Positions 7,775-15,730 of a stretch of DNA of 29,468 nucleotides are shown here, piece by piece (the first letter of the stretch is position 1; each line of letters opens with the position of its first letter). The notes beneath the pieces are model-generated. The model was not told the DNA's origin. It did not search any database and saw nothing but the letters and a program-made list of their open reading frames with translations. Position numbers and translations under genes: made by a program. Source of the DNA: Firmicutes bacterium UBA5559 (GTDB lineage: Bacteria > Bacillota > Clostridia > Peptostreptococcales > Anaerovoracaceae); contig DIMT01000020.1 in the NCBI GenBank assembly GCA_002425705.1, positions 1-29,468 on the forward strand. Reading direction: 5' to 3'.

Positions 7775-9127
7775 ATGAATATACTGATTGTAGATGATGA
7801 AAAAGATTACTGTGATGTAATGGAATTGATTTTTACTTCCCATGGGTATGAAGTGGATACTTGCAACAATGGGTTGGAAGCGCTGGATAAAATGGAAAGA
7901 AAGACCTATGATCTGGTTTTAACCGATTTGCTGATGCCTGTTATGGACGGCTCAGAGCTGTTAGGCGAAATCAAAAATCTTTATCCGGCTACTGAGGTCA
8001 TCATGATGACAGCCTATGGGACCATTGAAAAAGCCGTTGAGACCATGAAGCAGGGAGCCTATTCTTATGTGACAAAGGGAGACCGGCCGGAAAAGCTACT
8101 GTCGGAGATCGAGCTGCTGGGCAACCGAAAAAAACTGGACATAGAAAAATCCTATCCTCCCGGGTCACTGGAAAATGAATTTATGCTCCAAACCAACAGC
8201 CCGGTCTTTTCGCAAGTGCTGGAAATGGCAAGAAGGGCAGCCAGAAGCAATGCCAACATTCTGATTCTGGGAGAATCCGGAGTAGGGAAAGAAATCATTG
8301 CCCGATTCATTCACGATAAGAGCACCAGAAGAATGATGCCCTTTGTGAATCTGAACTGCCATTCCATACCGGAAACCGTTTTGGAATCCGAGTTATTCGG
8401 ACATGAAAAAGGCTCTTTTACCGGAGCTACAGGAAGAAGAATCGGACGAATCGAGAGCGCCAAACTGGGCACACTGTTCCTGGATGAAATCGGTGGAATC
8501 AGCCTTACCATGCAGACCAAACTGCTGAAGGTCATTGAAAATAAGATCATCAGCCGGGTAGGAAGCAATGAAGAGATTGCAGTAGATTTCAGGCTGATTA
8601 CAGCTACAAACAATGACCTGAATCAGGACATCCGTGATGAAAAGTTCCGGGAAGACCTTTTCTACCGCATCAGCACCATAGTCATCAAGATTCCGGCCCT
8701 TCGAGAGAGGAAAGAAGATTTGCCCATGTTCATCGACTATTTTATGCAAAAGAGCCAGAAGGAAATGGGTGTGTCCCCCATCCGGATCAATGACCAGCTG
8801 ATGCAGGCGCTGATGAACTATAATTACCCGGGCAATATCAGAGAACTGAAGAATATCATAGACCGAATCGTGATTTTTTCCGAAAACGGTGAAGCCAGAA
8901 TGGATCCCGGATTCTTCACGGACAGCATACCAGATGAAGAGGGGGGAGCGTTTTCAGAGAAGACCTTAAGAGAGTTAAGGAAGGACCTGGAAAGCAAATA
9001 CATACAAAATATTCTCACAATTTATGAAAATGATATGAATCGAGCCGCGGAAGTATTAGGTATTACGAAGCGGCAGCTGTTTAATAAAATGACAGAATAT
9101 GGATTGCGAACGGACAAACAATCCTGA
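7775..9127 (+). CDS. NtrC-family sigma-54-dependent response regulator
   Basis: This 450-aa protein has all three NtrC-type domains. The receiver has phospho-acceptor D51 (in LVLTDLLMP), acidic residues D7/D8, T79 and K101. The AAA+ domain has Walker A GESGVGKE at 166-173 and the sigma-54 contact loop GSFTGA at 213-218, where the usual GAFTGA has Ser for Ala. The C-terminal Fis-type helix-turn-helix lies at ~419-444 (N-R-A-A-E-V-L-G-I-T). It opens sigma-54 promoters with ATP hydrolysis. It sits 14 nt after the kinase gene, with AGGGGATGA as ribosome binding site. The -24/-12 promoter at 9387-9404 is its obvious target. A terminator follows directly. Confidence 0.95.
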   Translation: MNILIVDDEKDYCDVMELIFTSHGYEVDTCNNGLEALDKMERKTYDLVLTDLLMPVMDGSELLGEIKNLYPATEVIMMTAYGTIEKAVETMKQGAYSYVTKGDRPEKLLSEIELLGNRKKLDIEKSYPPGSLENEFMLQTNSPVFSQVLEMARRAARSNANILILGESGVGKEIIARFIHDKSTRRMMPFVNLNCHSIPETVLESELFGHEKGSFTGATGRRIGRIESAKLGTLFLDEIGGISLTMQTKLLKVIENKIISRVGSNEEIAVDFRLITATNNDLNQDIRDEKFREDLFYRISTIVIKIPALRERKEDLPMFIDYFMQKSQKEMGVSPIRINDQLMQALMNYNYPGNIRELKNIIDRIVIFSENGEARMDPGFFTDSIPDEEGGAFSEKTLRELRKDLESKYIQNILTIYENDMNRAAEVLGITKRQLFNKMTEYGLRTDKQS

Positions 9128-9145
9128 TTGCTGACGTTGTCCAGG

Positions 9146-9188
9146 CTCCTGCGAAACGGGTATCCTCCCGATTTGCAGGAGTTTTTTT
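9146..9188 (+). terminator. Rho-independent terminator after the regulator gene
   Basis: A 15-bp stem (CTCCTGC pairing with GCAGGAG outside, CGGG with CCCG inside, one A-A mismatch and one G-T pair) is followed by seven T residues at 9182-9188. It separates the sensing operon from the sigma-54 operon. Confidence 0.92.
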
Positions 9189-9270
9189 ATGAAATTTTTT
9201 TCCTGAAAAAGATCCGGACTGGAAAAATAGTTCCCGAAAGGATGGCCGGGATCCAAAGAAAGCAAGGCGG

Positions 9271-9316
9271 AATTGTGCGACAAATTTGACAATTAAAAAA
9301 ATAGTGAGTTTCAAAC
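9271..9316 (+). promoter_or_regulatory. Candidate upstream activator sites for the NtrC-type regulator
   Basis: The 322-bp gap between the regulator and the second permease holds an imperfect 24-bp dyad at 9271-9294 (arms AATTGT and ACAATT), with an inner TTGT-GCG-ACAA at 9273-9283, and a perfect GTTTCAAAC at 9308-9316. They lie about 100-140 bp before the expected start site of the sigma-54 promoter, where enhancers are normally found, and are separated from it by A/T-rich DNA that could bend. The rest of the gap (9189-9270 and 9317-9386) shows nothing else recognisable. This is inference from position and symmetry only. Confidence 0.4.
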
Positions 9317-9386
9317 CCCTTTGTTTTCAACGATGATTTAGGGATGATGCCAACAAAAGACAAGTAATTGATAAAAGTTTATCTTA

Positions 9387-9404
9387 TTGGCATGGGGATT
9401 GCTT
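9387..9404 (+). promoter_or_regulatory. Sigma-54 (-24/-12) promoter for permease 2 / aminotransferase
   Basis: TTGGCATGGGGATTGCTT matches the sigma-54 consensus (TTGGCAC-N-TTGCW class). The invariant GG (9389-9390) and GC (9401-9402) are separated by exactly 10 bp. Transcription should start near 9413, leaving a short leader before the ATG at 9450. The neighbouring gene upstream encodes a sigma-54 activator. Confidence 0.93.
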
Positions 9405-9449
9405 TATATATAAGTAAATCAATCACCTCAAAACAAAAGGAGAAGAAAA

Positions 9450-10907
9450 ATGGGAAACGAAACTCAAACTTTACAACGAGCTTTTAAGACCAAAGACGTT
9501 CTTGCTCTGGCCTTCGGAACAATGATCGGATGGGGTTGGATCATGCTTTCCGGGAAATGGGCTGCCGATGCCGGTATGCTGGGAGCGATGGGTGCCTATG
9601 CGATCGGAGCAGTACTTTGCGTCTTCGTCGGAATGGCCTATGCAGAACTGACACCGGCGATCCCCTGCACCGGAGGAGGGGTAGTGTTTTCTTACAAGGC
9701 AATGGGTTACTGGCCCTCCGTCATTGCCGGACTGGCTACCAGCTTTGCCTATCTTGGGGTTGCTGCCTGGGAAGGCCCTGCCTTTGCTACTGCAGTGGAC
9801 TATGTAGTACCTATTCCTAAATTTGGCTTGCTTTGGACCATTTCAGGATTTGATGTTTATGCAACCTGGGCTTTAGTGGGAATGGTAGCCGCAGTTATTA
9901 TTACTTATGTAAACTATAGAGGAGCAAAAGCTTCAGCAATATTCCAAACCATTGCAACAACCGGACTTATTTTAGTTGGAATTATTTTCTTCACTGGTGG
10001 AGCTTTCATGGGAGATCTGGACTATGCGCAGCCCCTCTTTACAAATGTAGCCGGCTTTGCCGCTGTGCTGCTAATGGTTCCCGCCATGTTCGTCGGGTTT
10101 GACGTTATTCCTCAGTCTGCCGGGGAAATGAACGTACCTTTGAAAAAAATCCCCAGCCTGCTGATCCTTTCCATCATCGCAGCAGCAGCATGGTACATTC
10201 TGATGATTCTGGCCACTTGTATTTCTGCGCCTACCAGCATCAGAGTAGGTGGAATCATTCCGGTAGCCGATGCCATGGCCTTTAACTTCGGAAACCCGAT
10301 CTGGGGTAAAATTTGTATCGTTGGTGCTCTTTGCGGCATCCTGACCAGTTGGAATGGATTCCTCTACGGAGGCGCCCGAGTTATCTACTCCCTGGCAAAT
10401 GCAAAAATGCTGCCCGCAAAACTGGGCAAGGTTCATCCGGTTCACGGAACTCCCAGCAATGCAATCCTGCTTTGCGGTATCATCAGCACATTCTCCTGCC
10501 TGCTTGGAAAAGGAGCCCTGGTATGGTTTGTTAACGCCAGTTCCTTCGGAGTTGTAATCATGTACACCATGGTCGTCCTGTCCTTTATCTTCCTGAGAAA
10601 GAATCAGCCGGAGCTTGCTCGTCCTTACAGAGTCAAGCACGCAGGATTTATCGGAACGATGGGAATCCTGGTTTCCGCATTCTTCGCTTATCTGTATCTG
10701 CCCTTTGGACCGGCTCCGCTGGTAGCAATCGAGTGGACATTTGTACTGGTATGGTTCGTTATCGGGGGACTGCTGGCAGCCTGGTCAAAATCCCACTATA
10801 AAATTACGGAGGAAGAGCGACAGCTGGCTTTATTTGGAGAAGAGTATTCCGGCATAGAAGGATCTAAAAAAGTTGATTCTGCAGATTCCGCAGTGAATTT
10901 AGTATAG
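9450..10907 (+). CDS. APC-superfamily amino-acid permease (second paralogue, sigma-54 controlled)
   Basis: This 485-aa protein has about 12 predicted membrane helices, with GTMIGWGW at residues 23-30 in the first helix. It aligns along its whole length with the permease at 4379 (shared FAYLGVAAWEG, GFDVIPQ, P-V-A-D-A-M-A and SWNGF segments) and has a longer polar C-terminal tail. The start is set by AAGGAG about 8 nt upstream. It is the first gene after the -24/-12 promoter and is followed 10 nt later by a class III aminotransferase, so it probably imports the amino acid that the enzyme uses. The exact substrate is unknown; omega-amino acids such as GABA or 5-aminovalerate fit the aminotransferase family. 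Confidence 0.9.
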   Translation: MGNETQTLQRAFKTKDVLALAFGTMIGWGWIMLSGKWAADAGMLGAMGAYAIGAVLCVFVGMAYAELTPAIPCTGGGVVFSYKAMGYWPSVIAGLATSFAYLGVAAWEGPAFATAVDYVVPIPKFGLLWTISGFDVYATWALVGMVAAVIITYVNYRGAKASAIFQTIATTGLILVGIIFFTGGAFMGDLDYAQPLFTNVAGFAAVLLMVPAMFVGFDVIPQSAGEMNVPLKKIPSLLILSIIAAAAWYILMILATCISAPTSIRVGGIIPVADAMAFNFGNPIWGKICIVGALCGILTSWNGFLYGGARVIYSLANAKMLPAKLGKVHPVHGTPSNAILLCGIISTFSCLLGKGALVWFVNASSFGVVIMYTMVVLSFIFLRKNQPELARPYRVKHAGFIGTMGILVSAFFAYLYLPFGPAPLVAIEWTFVLVWFVIGGLLAAWSKSHYKITEEERQLALFGEEYSGIEGSKKVDSADSAVNLV

Positions 10908-10917
10908 GAGGGAAATT

Positions 10918-12270
10918 ATGTTAAGAGATGCACTCCCAAAAGTAACCATGCACCTGCCAGGTCCCAACGCACAAAAGGTCATTGACAGACGAGCCCTGGC
11001 CATGCCCAATGCCATTAAGTGCGGGTACCCCTGCGTCATCGCAAGAGGGGAAGGGGCAATGTTTGAAGACGTTGACGGAAACATATTTCTTGATTGGGTT
11101 GGAGGCGTTGGTGTATTAAACATCGGTTACAGCCACCCGGAATTAATCGATGCCGTGAAGGAACAGTCTCAGAAATATTTCCACGCTATGATGAATATCA
11201 CCACCCATGAACGGTACATCGAGCTGGCAGAAAAGATGAACAGGATGGTTCCGGTCAAGGGAAAACCCAGAAAGACCATGTTTGTCAACTCGGGTGCTGA
11301 GGCGGACGAAAACGCGGTTAAAATCGCCAAGAGCGTAACCGGCAGGCCGAACATCATTGTATTCTCCGGCGCCTTCCACGGCAGAACCATGCTGACCATG
11401 GCTATGACTGCTAAAAAAGCCTACTCCGTTGGCATGGGACCATTCCCGGATGGAATCTATCGGGCAGAATTCCCGAATATGTACCGGAAACCTGAAGGAA
11501 TGACTGACGAAGAAGCAATCGCTTACTATATCGATAAGATTGAAGAGGTCTTCGTTGAAGGATCGCCGGCTGACTATGTGGCGGCCATCGTGTTCGAGGT
11601 TGTACAGGGAGAAGGCGGTTTTATTCCAGCTCCCATCGAATGGTGTAAAGCGGTTCGTGCCATTTGCGACAAACACGGTATTATGATGATCGTGGATGAG
11701 GTTCAGTCCGGATGGGCAAGAACCGGCAGGATGTTCGCTTCCCAGTACCTGGCTGAAGCTGGATGTGCCCCAGATATCATGACCACTGCAAAGTCCATCG
11801 CTGGGGGACTTCCCCTGTCGGCGGTAACAACAAGCGCTGAAATTATGGATAAAGTAACGCCTGGAACCATCGGTGGTACCTATTGTGGAAACCCGGTTGC
11901 CTGTGCAAGTGCATTAAAGCTCATCGAAGTCATGGAAAGGGAAGAATATCCCAAGAAGGCTTTGAGAATTTCAGAAAAATGCATGGCCCGATTCAATGAA
12001 TGGAAAGACAAGTACCCTGTAATTGGTGACGTCAGAGGTTTGGGCTCCATGATGGGCGTTGAATTCGTCAAAGACAAAGTTACCAAGGAACCGGATGCGG
12101 ACATCGTGAGCGCCATAGTTGCGGAAGCTGTTCAGAATGGATTGCTGCTGGAAAGTGCAGGAACCTATGGAAACGTCATTCGTTTCCTGTGCCCTCTCTG
12201 CGTAACGGATGCACAGCTGGAAGCCGGACTGGATATTTATGAAAAAGCAATTGTGACATGCATGAAATAG
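10918..12270 (+). CDS. Class III PLP-dependent aminotransferase, 4-aminobutyrate aminotransferase-like
   Basis: This 450-aa protein has the full class III (GabT/ArgD/ornithine aminotransferase) fold. Visible motifs include F-V-N-S-G-A-E-A for cofactor phosphate binding, GAFHGRT, D260 in VDEVQSGWAR (pairs with the PLP ring nitrogen) and K292 in T-T-A-K-S-I-A-G-G-L-P, the Schiff-base lysine. G-G-T-Y-x-G-N-P-V-A-C-A is GabT-like. It would move an amino group from an omega-amino acid to 2-oxoglutarate or pyruvate in the cytoplasm. No semialdehyde dehydrogenase or racemase is adjacent, so GABA is only one option; 5-aminovalerate, beta-alanine or branched-chain amino-acid epimerisation (done by some relatives) cannot be excluded. 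The start follows GGAGGG; it is co-transcribed with the permease 10 nt upstream. Confidence 0.9.
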   Translation: MLRDALPKVTMHLPGPNAQKVIDRRALAMPNAIKCGYPCVIARGEGAMFEDVDGNIFLDWVGGVGVLNIGYSHPELIDAVKEQSQKYFHAMMNITTHERYIELAEKMNRMVPVKGKPRKTMFVNSGAEADENAVKIAKSVTGRPNIIVFSGAFHGRTMLTMAMTAKKAYSVGMGPFPDGIYRAEFPNMYRKPEGMTDEEAIAYYIDKIEEVFVEGSPADYVAAIVFEVVQGEGGFIPAPIEWCKAVRAICDKHGIMMIVDEVQSGWARTGRMFASQYLAEAGCAPDIMTTAKSIAGGLPLSAVTTSAEIMDKVTPGTIGGTYCGNPVACASALKLIEVMEREEYPKKALRISEKCMARFNEWKDKYPVIGDVRGLGSMMGVEFVKDKVTKEPDADIVSAIVAEAVQNGLLLESAGTYGNVIRFLCPLCVTDAQLEAGLDIYEKAIVTCMK

Positions 12271-12310
12271 TATAAAGGAATCGTTTTAACAGAAGAATCG
12301 CCTCAACCAT

Positions 12311-12346
12311 CAGAACAGGATGCAACCATATTTGCATCCTGTTCTG
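12311..12346 (+). other. Strong intercistronic hairpin without a U-tract
   Basis: A perfect 15-bp inverted repeat (12311-12325 with 12332-12346) closes a 6-nt loop CCATAT, between the aminotransferase and the hotdog gene. It is followed by CTAAACGG rather than a T run, so it is not a standard intrinsic terminator. It more likely stabilises the 3' end of the upstream message or lowers expression of the downstream gene (inference). Confidence 0.75.
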
Positions 12347-12371
12347 CTAAACGGAATCTGAAGGAGGGTAT

Positions 12372-12821
12372 ATGGAAGGACAACGGAGACTGCAGACCCA
12401 TTGCAGGTCTTGCATCATGGAAGATATTATCCGGCAGGAGGGTAAAATCATCGGCATGCTTCTTCCGGATTATGAAAATTGCAACTATGAGGAAAAGACC
12501 ATTAGCCTGTCATTCTGTGTGTCAGAATGGGAGTTGAACCGGATCGGAATCCTGCACAGCGGCATCATCGCAGCCGCTTTTGATTACACAACGGACATTT
12601 TAGCCCGATTCTTCGCTGAGGGAAAATTTACCCCATTAATCGGATCGGAAATAAAATACATTCGGCCACTGGAAAGAGGAGATAAATTACTGGTTCATGT
12701 GAAGGCTCTGTCTGTAGGGAGAGAAATCCTGCACTTTGCCATTGAAGGCAGAAACTTTATCACCGGAAATCTGACCGCTAGCGGCTCAACTATTTTTTGT
12801 TTCAGTGACACCCGATCATAA
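12372..12821 (+). CDS. PaaI-type hotdog-fold thioesterase family protein (copy 1)
   Basis: This 149-aa protein has the single hotdog fold of PaaI/YbgC-like acyl-CoA thioesterases: a long helix after I-L-H-S-G-I-I-A-A-A-F-D (~residues 60-71) and E-I-K-Y-I-R-P at ~93-99. The usual HGG of the family is HSG here, while the aspartate ten residues on (D71) is kept. It aligns without gaps to the copy at 23957 (78 of 149 identical by hand count), which keeps HGG. It has a strong AAGGAGGG ribosome binding site. It lies after a strong hairpin in the sigma-54 transcription unit and may act on a CoA ester from the transaminated product. The substrate is unknown. Confidence 0.85.
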   Translation: MEGQRRLQTHCRSCIMEDIIRQEGKIIGMLLPDYENCNYEEKTISLSFCVSEWELNRIGILHSGIIAAAFDYTTDILARFFAEGKFTPLIGSEIKYIRPLERGDKLLVHVKALSVGREILHFAIEGRNFITGNLTASGSTIFCFSDTRS

Positions 12822-12826
12822 AGTTA

Positions 12827-12855
12827 TTGATAATTATCGGGTTCTAAGGTACAAT
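12827..12855 (+). promoter_or_regulatory. Sigma-A promoter of the V-type ATPase operon
   Basis: TTGATA (12827-12832) and TACAAT (12850-12855) are spaced by 17 bp, immediately after the hotdog stop codon and 51 bp before the first ATPase gene. A dyad with arms CCCGAT (12811-12816) and ATCGGG (12836-12841) straddles the -35 box and could be an operator or a weak hairpin. Confidence 0.8.
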
Positions 12856-12906
12856 TTATTAAAATCAGAATCTTCTGTATTTGCAAAGCGAAAGGTAGGT
12901 GAGTAC

Positions 12907-13221
12907 ATGTCGTTGGAGGCAATCAAACAAATCACAGATACCGAACTAACCTGTCAGCAAGAAAAACAAGAGGCTGTTGCAGCTGCTCAGAAACTGCTGA
13001 TTGATGCGGAGCGGGAAGGAAAAGCTCATCTGGAGAAGGAAATCGCCCGGGGTGAGGCGGAAGCCAGGATCTTGTTGAAAGAAGCGGAAACGAGAGCGGG
13101 ACGTTATTCGGAGGAGCTGCTGAACGAAGGGAGGAGCAGGTGTGACCTGCTTAAAACCGCAGCAGAGAAGAAACTGGAAAAGGCTGTTTCCATAATCGTA
13201 GAAAGGGTTGTGAGTGTTTAA
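12907..13221 (+). CDS. ntpF: V-type ATPase peripheral-stalk subunit H/G (NtpF-like)
   Basis: This 104-aa protein is almost entirely charged and alanine-rich, predicted as one long coiled coil (E/K/A heptads from residue ~15 to 95), as in the archaeal/bacterial V/A-ATPase peripheral-stalk subunit called H, G or NtpF. It pairs with subunit E to form the stator. The frame is open 34 codons further upstream (to 12805), but that overlaps the promoter and the preceding gene, and AGGTGAG before the ATG at 12907 supports the shorter start. Being first in the cluster and overlapping subunit I by 1 nt matches ntpF of Enterococcus hirae. Confidence 0.85.
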   Translation: MSLEAIKQITDTELTCQQEKQEAVAAAQKLLIDAEREGKAHLEKEIARGEAEARILLKEAETRAGRYSEELLNEGRSRCDLLKTAAEKKLEKAVSIIVERVVSV

Positions 13222-15167
13222 TGGCTATTGTAAAGATGAAACGCCTTCATTTGCTGTCCCTTGCAGCAGACAAAGATCAACTTCTCCAACTTCTCCTGAA
13301 GGCGGGATGCGTTGAAGTAAATGAAATGGATGCGGAACTGGCAGATCCCGAATGGAAATCCCTTGTAAGAAAAGAACAGGCAATGGTTGGCAGTGCCAGG
13401 TCCGCAGTAACCTCCGTCAATGCAGCACTGGAGACGCTGAAAAAATATGCCGGGGGGAAATCAAGCCTCTTTATACTGCGTAAGGAGCTTGGAGAAGAAG
13501 CGTTCTGCGATGGGGAGGCCAGAACGGCAGCCCTTGAAAAAGCTGCCTTGATCAATGAATATAACCGGCAGATCAGCCAGGCTAATTCTCAAAAAAACCG
13601 AATTGGCAGTCAACGGATAGGGCTGTTGCCTTGGCGAAGCCTGGATGTGGACCTCAGCCTGAGAGAAACAGAAAATGCTCGGCTGGCCTTTGGGGTATTC
13701 CCTGCAGCGGTTTCTATGGATGAATTACACCTTGCTTTGCTGGAGAAAGATTTGGCGGCAGAATGTTTTCACGCGTCTTCAGACCGGGAGCAGCATTATG
13801 TGCTGATGGTTTACCATAAAGACGAAGAGGATACTGTTATGGAAGTTCTTCGACCTTTTTCCTTCAACCCATCTGCGCTGAAAGATATCGAAGGAAGTGC
13901 GGAAGAGAACATCCTTGCCTTGGAATCAGAAATAGAGGAATTAGATAATAGGCGGGTACTTTTAGAAGAAGAGATTGCATCCTTCTCCGTTTTCAGAGAA
14001 GCCTTGCAGCTCTGCGCGGATCAAATGACCCAGGAATTGTCCAAAGAAGAAGCAAGAAGCCGTCTGGTTACTACAGGGAATTTAATTTATTTGAAGGGCT
14101 GGGTCCCGGCACCGGATATTAAAAAACTGGAAGAAGTGCTGAAAGACTTTGTATGCGCCATCGAAATTACCGATCCAGGAGAACAGGAAATGCCGCCAAC
14201 GGAGCTTCGAAACTCCAAGCTGATCCACTCCATGGAGATGGTCACGGAGATGTATAGTCTTCCGTCTTATCGGGGAGTCGATCCCAACCCCCTGATATTC
14301 CCTTTTTTTACTATTTTTTACGGAATGATGTATGGGGATGTGGCCTACGGCATCGTGCTCATTGTTCTTTCCCAGTTCATCATTCGGAAATACCGACCCA
14401 AGGGAGTAGTGGGAAATATTCTCCAGTTGGCAACCATCTGTGGGGTCAGCGCACTGATCTGGGGTTTTTTGAGCGGATCCATCTTTGGCGATGCGGCCAG
14501 TGTGATTGCAGAAGAATTTCTGGGTATTGAAAATTTTGTTCTGTATGTGCCTGTGTTGGATCCCTTGGCCGACCCCTTGAAGATTTTGTATCTGGCAATC
14601 ATCATGGGAGTCATTCAATTGATGGTAGGCATGTGCATCAAAATCTATATGTGCTTCCGGGACGGTCATCCGCTGGATGCCCTGTTTGATGTAGGAAGCT
14701 GGTGGCTCCTTTTTGCGGGTATCGGACTTTTGGCCCTGAAGGGGACTCCGGTAATTCTTTACGCCGGCATTGCAGCTCTTGTGCTCACTCAGGGCAGAGA
14801 GAGCAAAGGGTTTTTAGGAAAACTCGGAGGTGGCATAGCCAGCCTTTACAACATCACCAGCTGGCTGGGGGACGTATTGTCTTATACCCGTCTGATGGCC
14901 CTGATGCTGGCTACGACAGTCATTGCCAGCGTTGTAAATATTCTGGGGTCCCTTCCGGGTAATATCTTTGCATTTTTCCTGATATTCATCTTTGGGCATA
15001 CCTTCAATATGGGCATCAACCTGATCGGGACCTATGTCCATGCAGCCCGGCTTCAGTATCTGGAATATTTCAGTAAGTTTTACAAGTCTGGAGGCCGGCC
15101 TTTTAAGCCTTTAAGATACAATACGAAGTATGTGGATGTTATTCCGGAAGAGGAGGTAAACAGATGA
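13221..15167 (+). CDS. ntpI: V-type ATPase subunit I (a-subunit homologue, ion channel half)
   Basis: This 648-aa protein has a soluble, partly coiled-coil N-terminal half (~1-340) that binds the stator stalks and a membrane C-terminal half (~345-625) with about eight helices. Conserved features include F-Y-G-M-M-Y-G-D near residue 370, the essential arginine (R557 in LSYTRLMAL) that exchanges the ion with the rotor glutamate, and the C-terminal A-R-L-Q-Y-L-E-Y-F-S-K-F-Y segment. Length and layout are normal for the family. The ATG overlaps the previous stop (TAATG), and its own end overlaps the first K gene by 4 nt (ATGA), both signs of translational coupling. Confidence 0.95.
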   Translation: MAIVKMKRLHLLSLAADKDQLLQLLLKAGCVEVNEMDAELADPEWKSLVRKEQAMVGSARSAVTSVNAALETLKKYAGGKSSLFILRKELGEEAFCDGEARTAALEKAALINEYNRQISQANSQKNRIGSQRIGLLPWRSLDVDLSLRETENARLAFGVFPAAVSMDELHLALLEKDLAAECFHASSDREQHYVLMVYHKDEEDTVMEVLRPFSFNPSALKDIEGSAEENILALESEIEELDNRRVLLEEEIASFSVFREALQLCADQMTQELSKEEARSRLVTTGNLIYLKGWVPAPDIKKLEEVLKDFVCAIEITDPGEQEMPPTELRNSKLIHSMEMVTEMYSLPSYRGVDPNPLIFPFFTIFYGMMYGDVAYGIVLIVLSQFIIRKYRPKGVVGNILQLATICGVSALIWGFLSGSIFGDAASVIAEEFLGIENFVLYVPVLDPLADPLKILYLAIIMGVIQLMVGMCIKIYMCFRDGHPLDALFDVGSWWLLFAGIGLLALKGTPVILYAGIAALVLTQGRESKGFLGKLGGGIASLYNITSWLGDVLSYTRLMALMLATTVIASVVNILGSLPGNIFAFFLIFIFGHTFNMGINLIGTYVHAARLQYLEYFSKFYKSGGRPFKPLRYNTKYVDVIPEEEVNR

Positions 15168-15643
15168 GCTGGATTGCGCTTATTGGAACGGCCATCGCCT
15201 TTGTCGGAGCGTCCCTGGCAGTAGGTCTGCCTTGTGCTGGCTCGGCTAATGGAGTTGGAACGGTGGGAAGAGCCGGAGCCGGAGTCCTTTCTGTTGATCC
15301 GGGTAAATTTTCCAGAGTTCTGATTCTTCAGATTCTGCCGGGAACCCAAGGGCTTTATGGATTGGTCGTTTGGTTTCTCGCCCTCATGAAACTGGGCTTT
15401 TTTGACGGAAGCCTGGTACTGTTCACCCTTCGGGAAGGTTTTGCATTCTTTGGTGCCTGTATGCCCGTAGCCATCGGAGGCTTTATCTTTGGCATCGTTC
15501 AGGGCAGACTGGGAGCAGGTGGACTTTCCCTCATGTCCAAGCGGCCAAAGGAACTTTCCAAAAGCATCATATTGGCAATCATGGTGGAGTTTTATGCCAT
15601 TCTGGCGTTGCTGACCACTTTCATGATGCTGAATAATTTTTAA
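15164..15643 (+). CDS. ntpK: V-type ATPase subunit K, rotor ring (copy 1), Na+-type
   Basis: This 159-aa proteolipid has four membrane helices formed by two fused hairpins. Only the second hairpin keeps the ion-carrying glutamate (E142 in MVEFYAIL). The residues forming the Na+ site in E. hirae NtpK (L61, T64, Q65, Q110, E139) appear to have counterparts here: L58, T61 and Q62 in L-P-G-T-Q-G-L-Y-G, Q113, and E142, so sodium rather than proton transport is predicted. The start is the ATGA overlap with subunit I. It is followed by a second, distinct K gene after an 87-nt A/T-rich gap. Confidence 0.95.
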   Translation: MSWIALIGTAIAFVGASLAVGLPCAGSANGVGTVGRAGAGVLSVDPGKFSRVLILQILPGTQGLYGLVVWFLALMKLGFFDGSLVLFTLREGFAFFGACMPVAIGGFIFGIVQGRLGAGGLSLMSKRPKELSKSIILAIMVEFYAILALLTTFMMLNNF

Positions 15644-15730
15644 TTCGTATCGTAAAGACAGAAACGGTCGAATTGCAAGTCATTAGCTACAATAAATTAA
15701 TTTTCATAATGAAAGAGGAGGCAACAAACT

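Noticed and set aside
8411..8428. Inactive sigma-54 activator
   Set aside because: The Ser variant of the contact loop is accompanied by intact Walker motifs, receiver, DNA-binding domain and a nearby target promoter, so loss of function is unlikely.
10071..10640. Open frame of 189 codons on the minus strand
   Set aside because: Antisense to the second permease, with a composition expected of a shadow of membrane-protein codons.
12271..12371. Intrinsic terminator between aminotransferase and hotdog genes
   Set aside because: The hairpin is strong but lacks any T run, so it is listed as a hairpin of unknown role.
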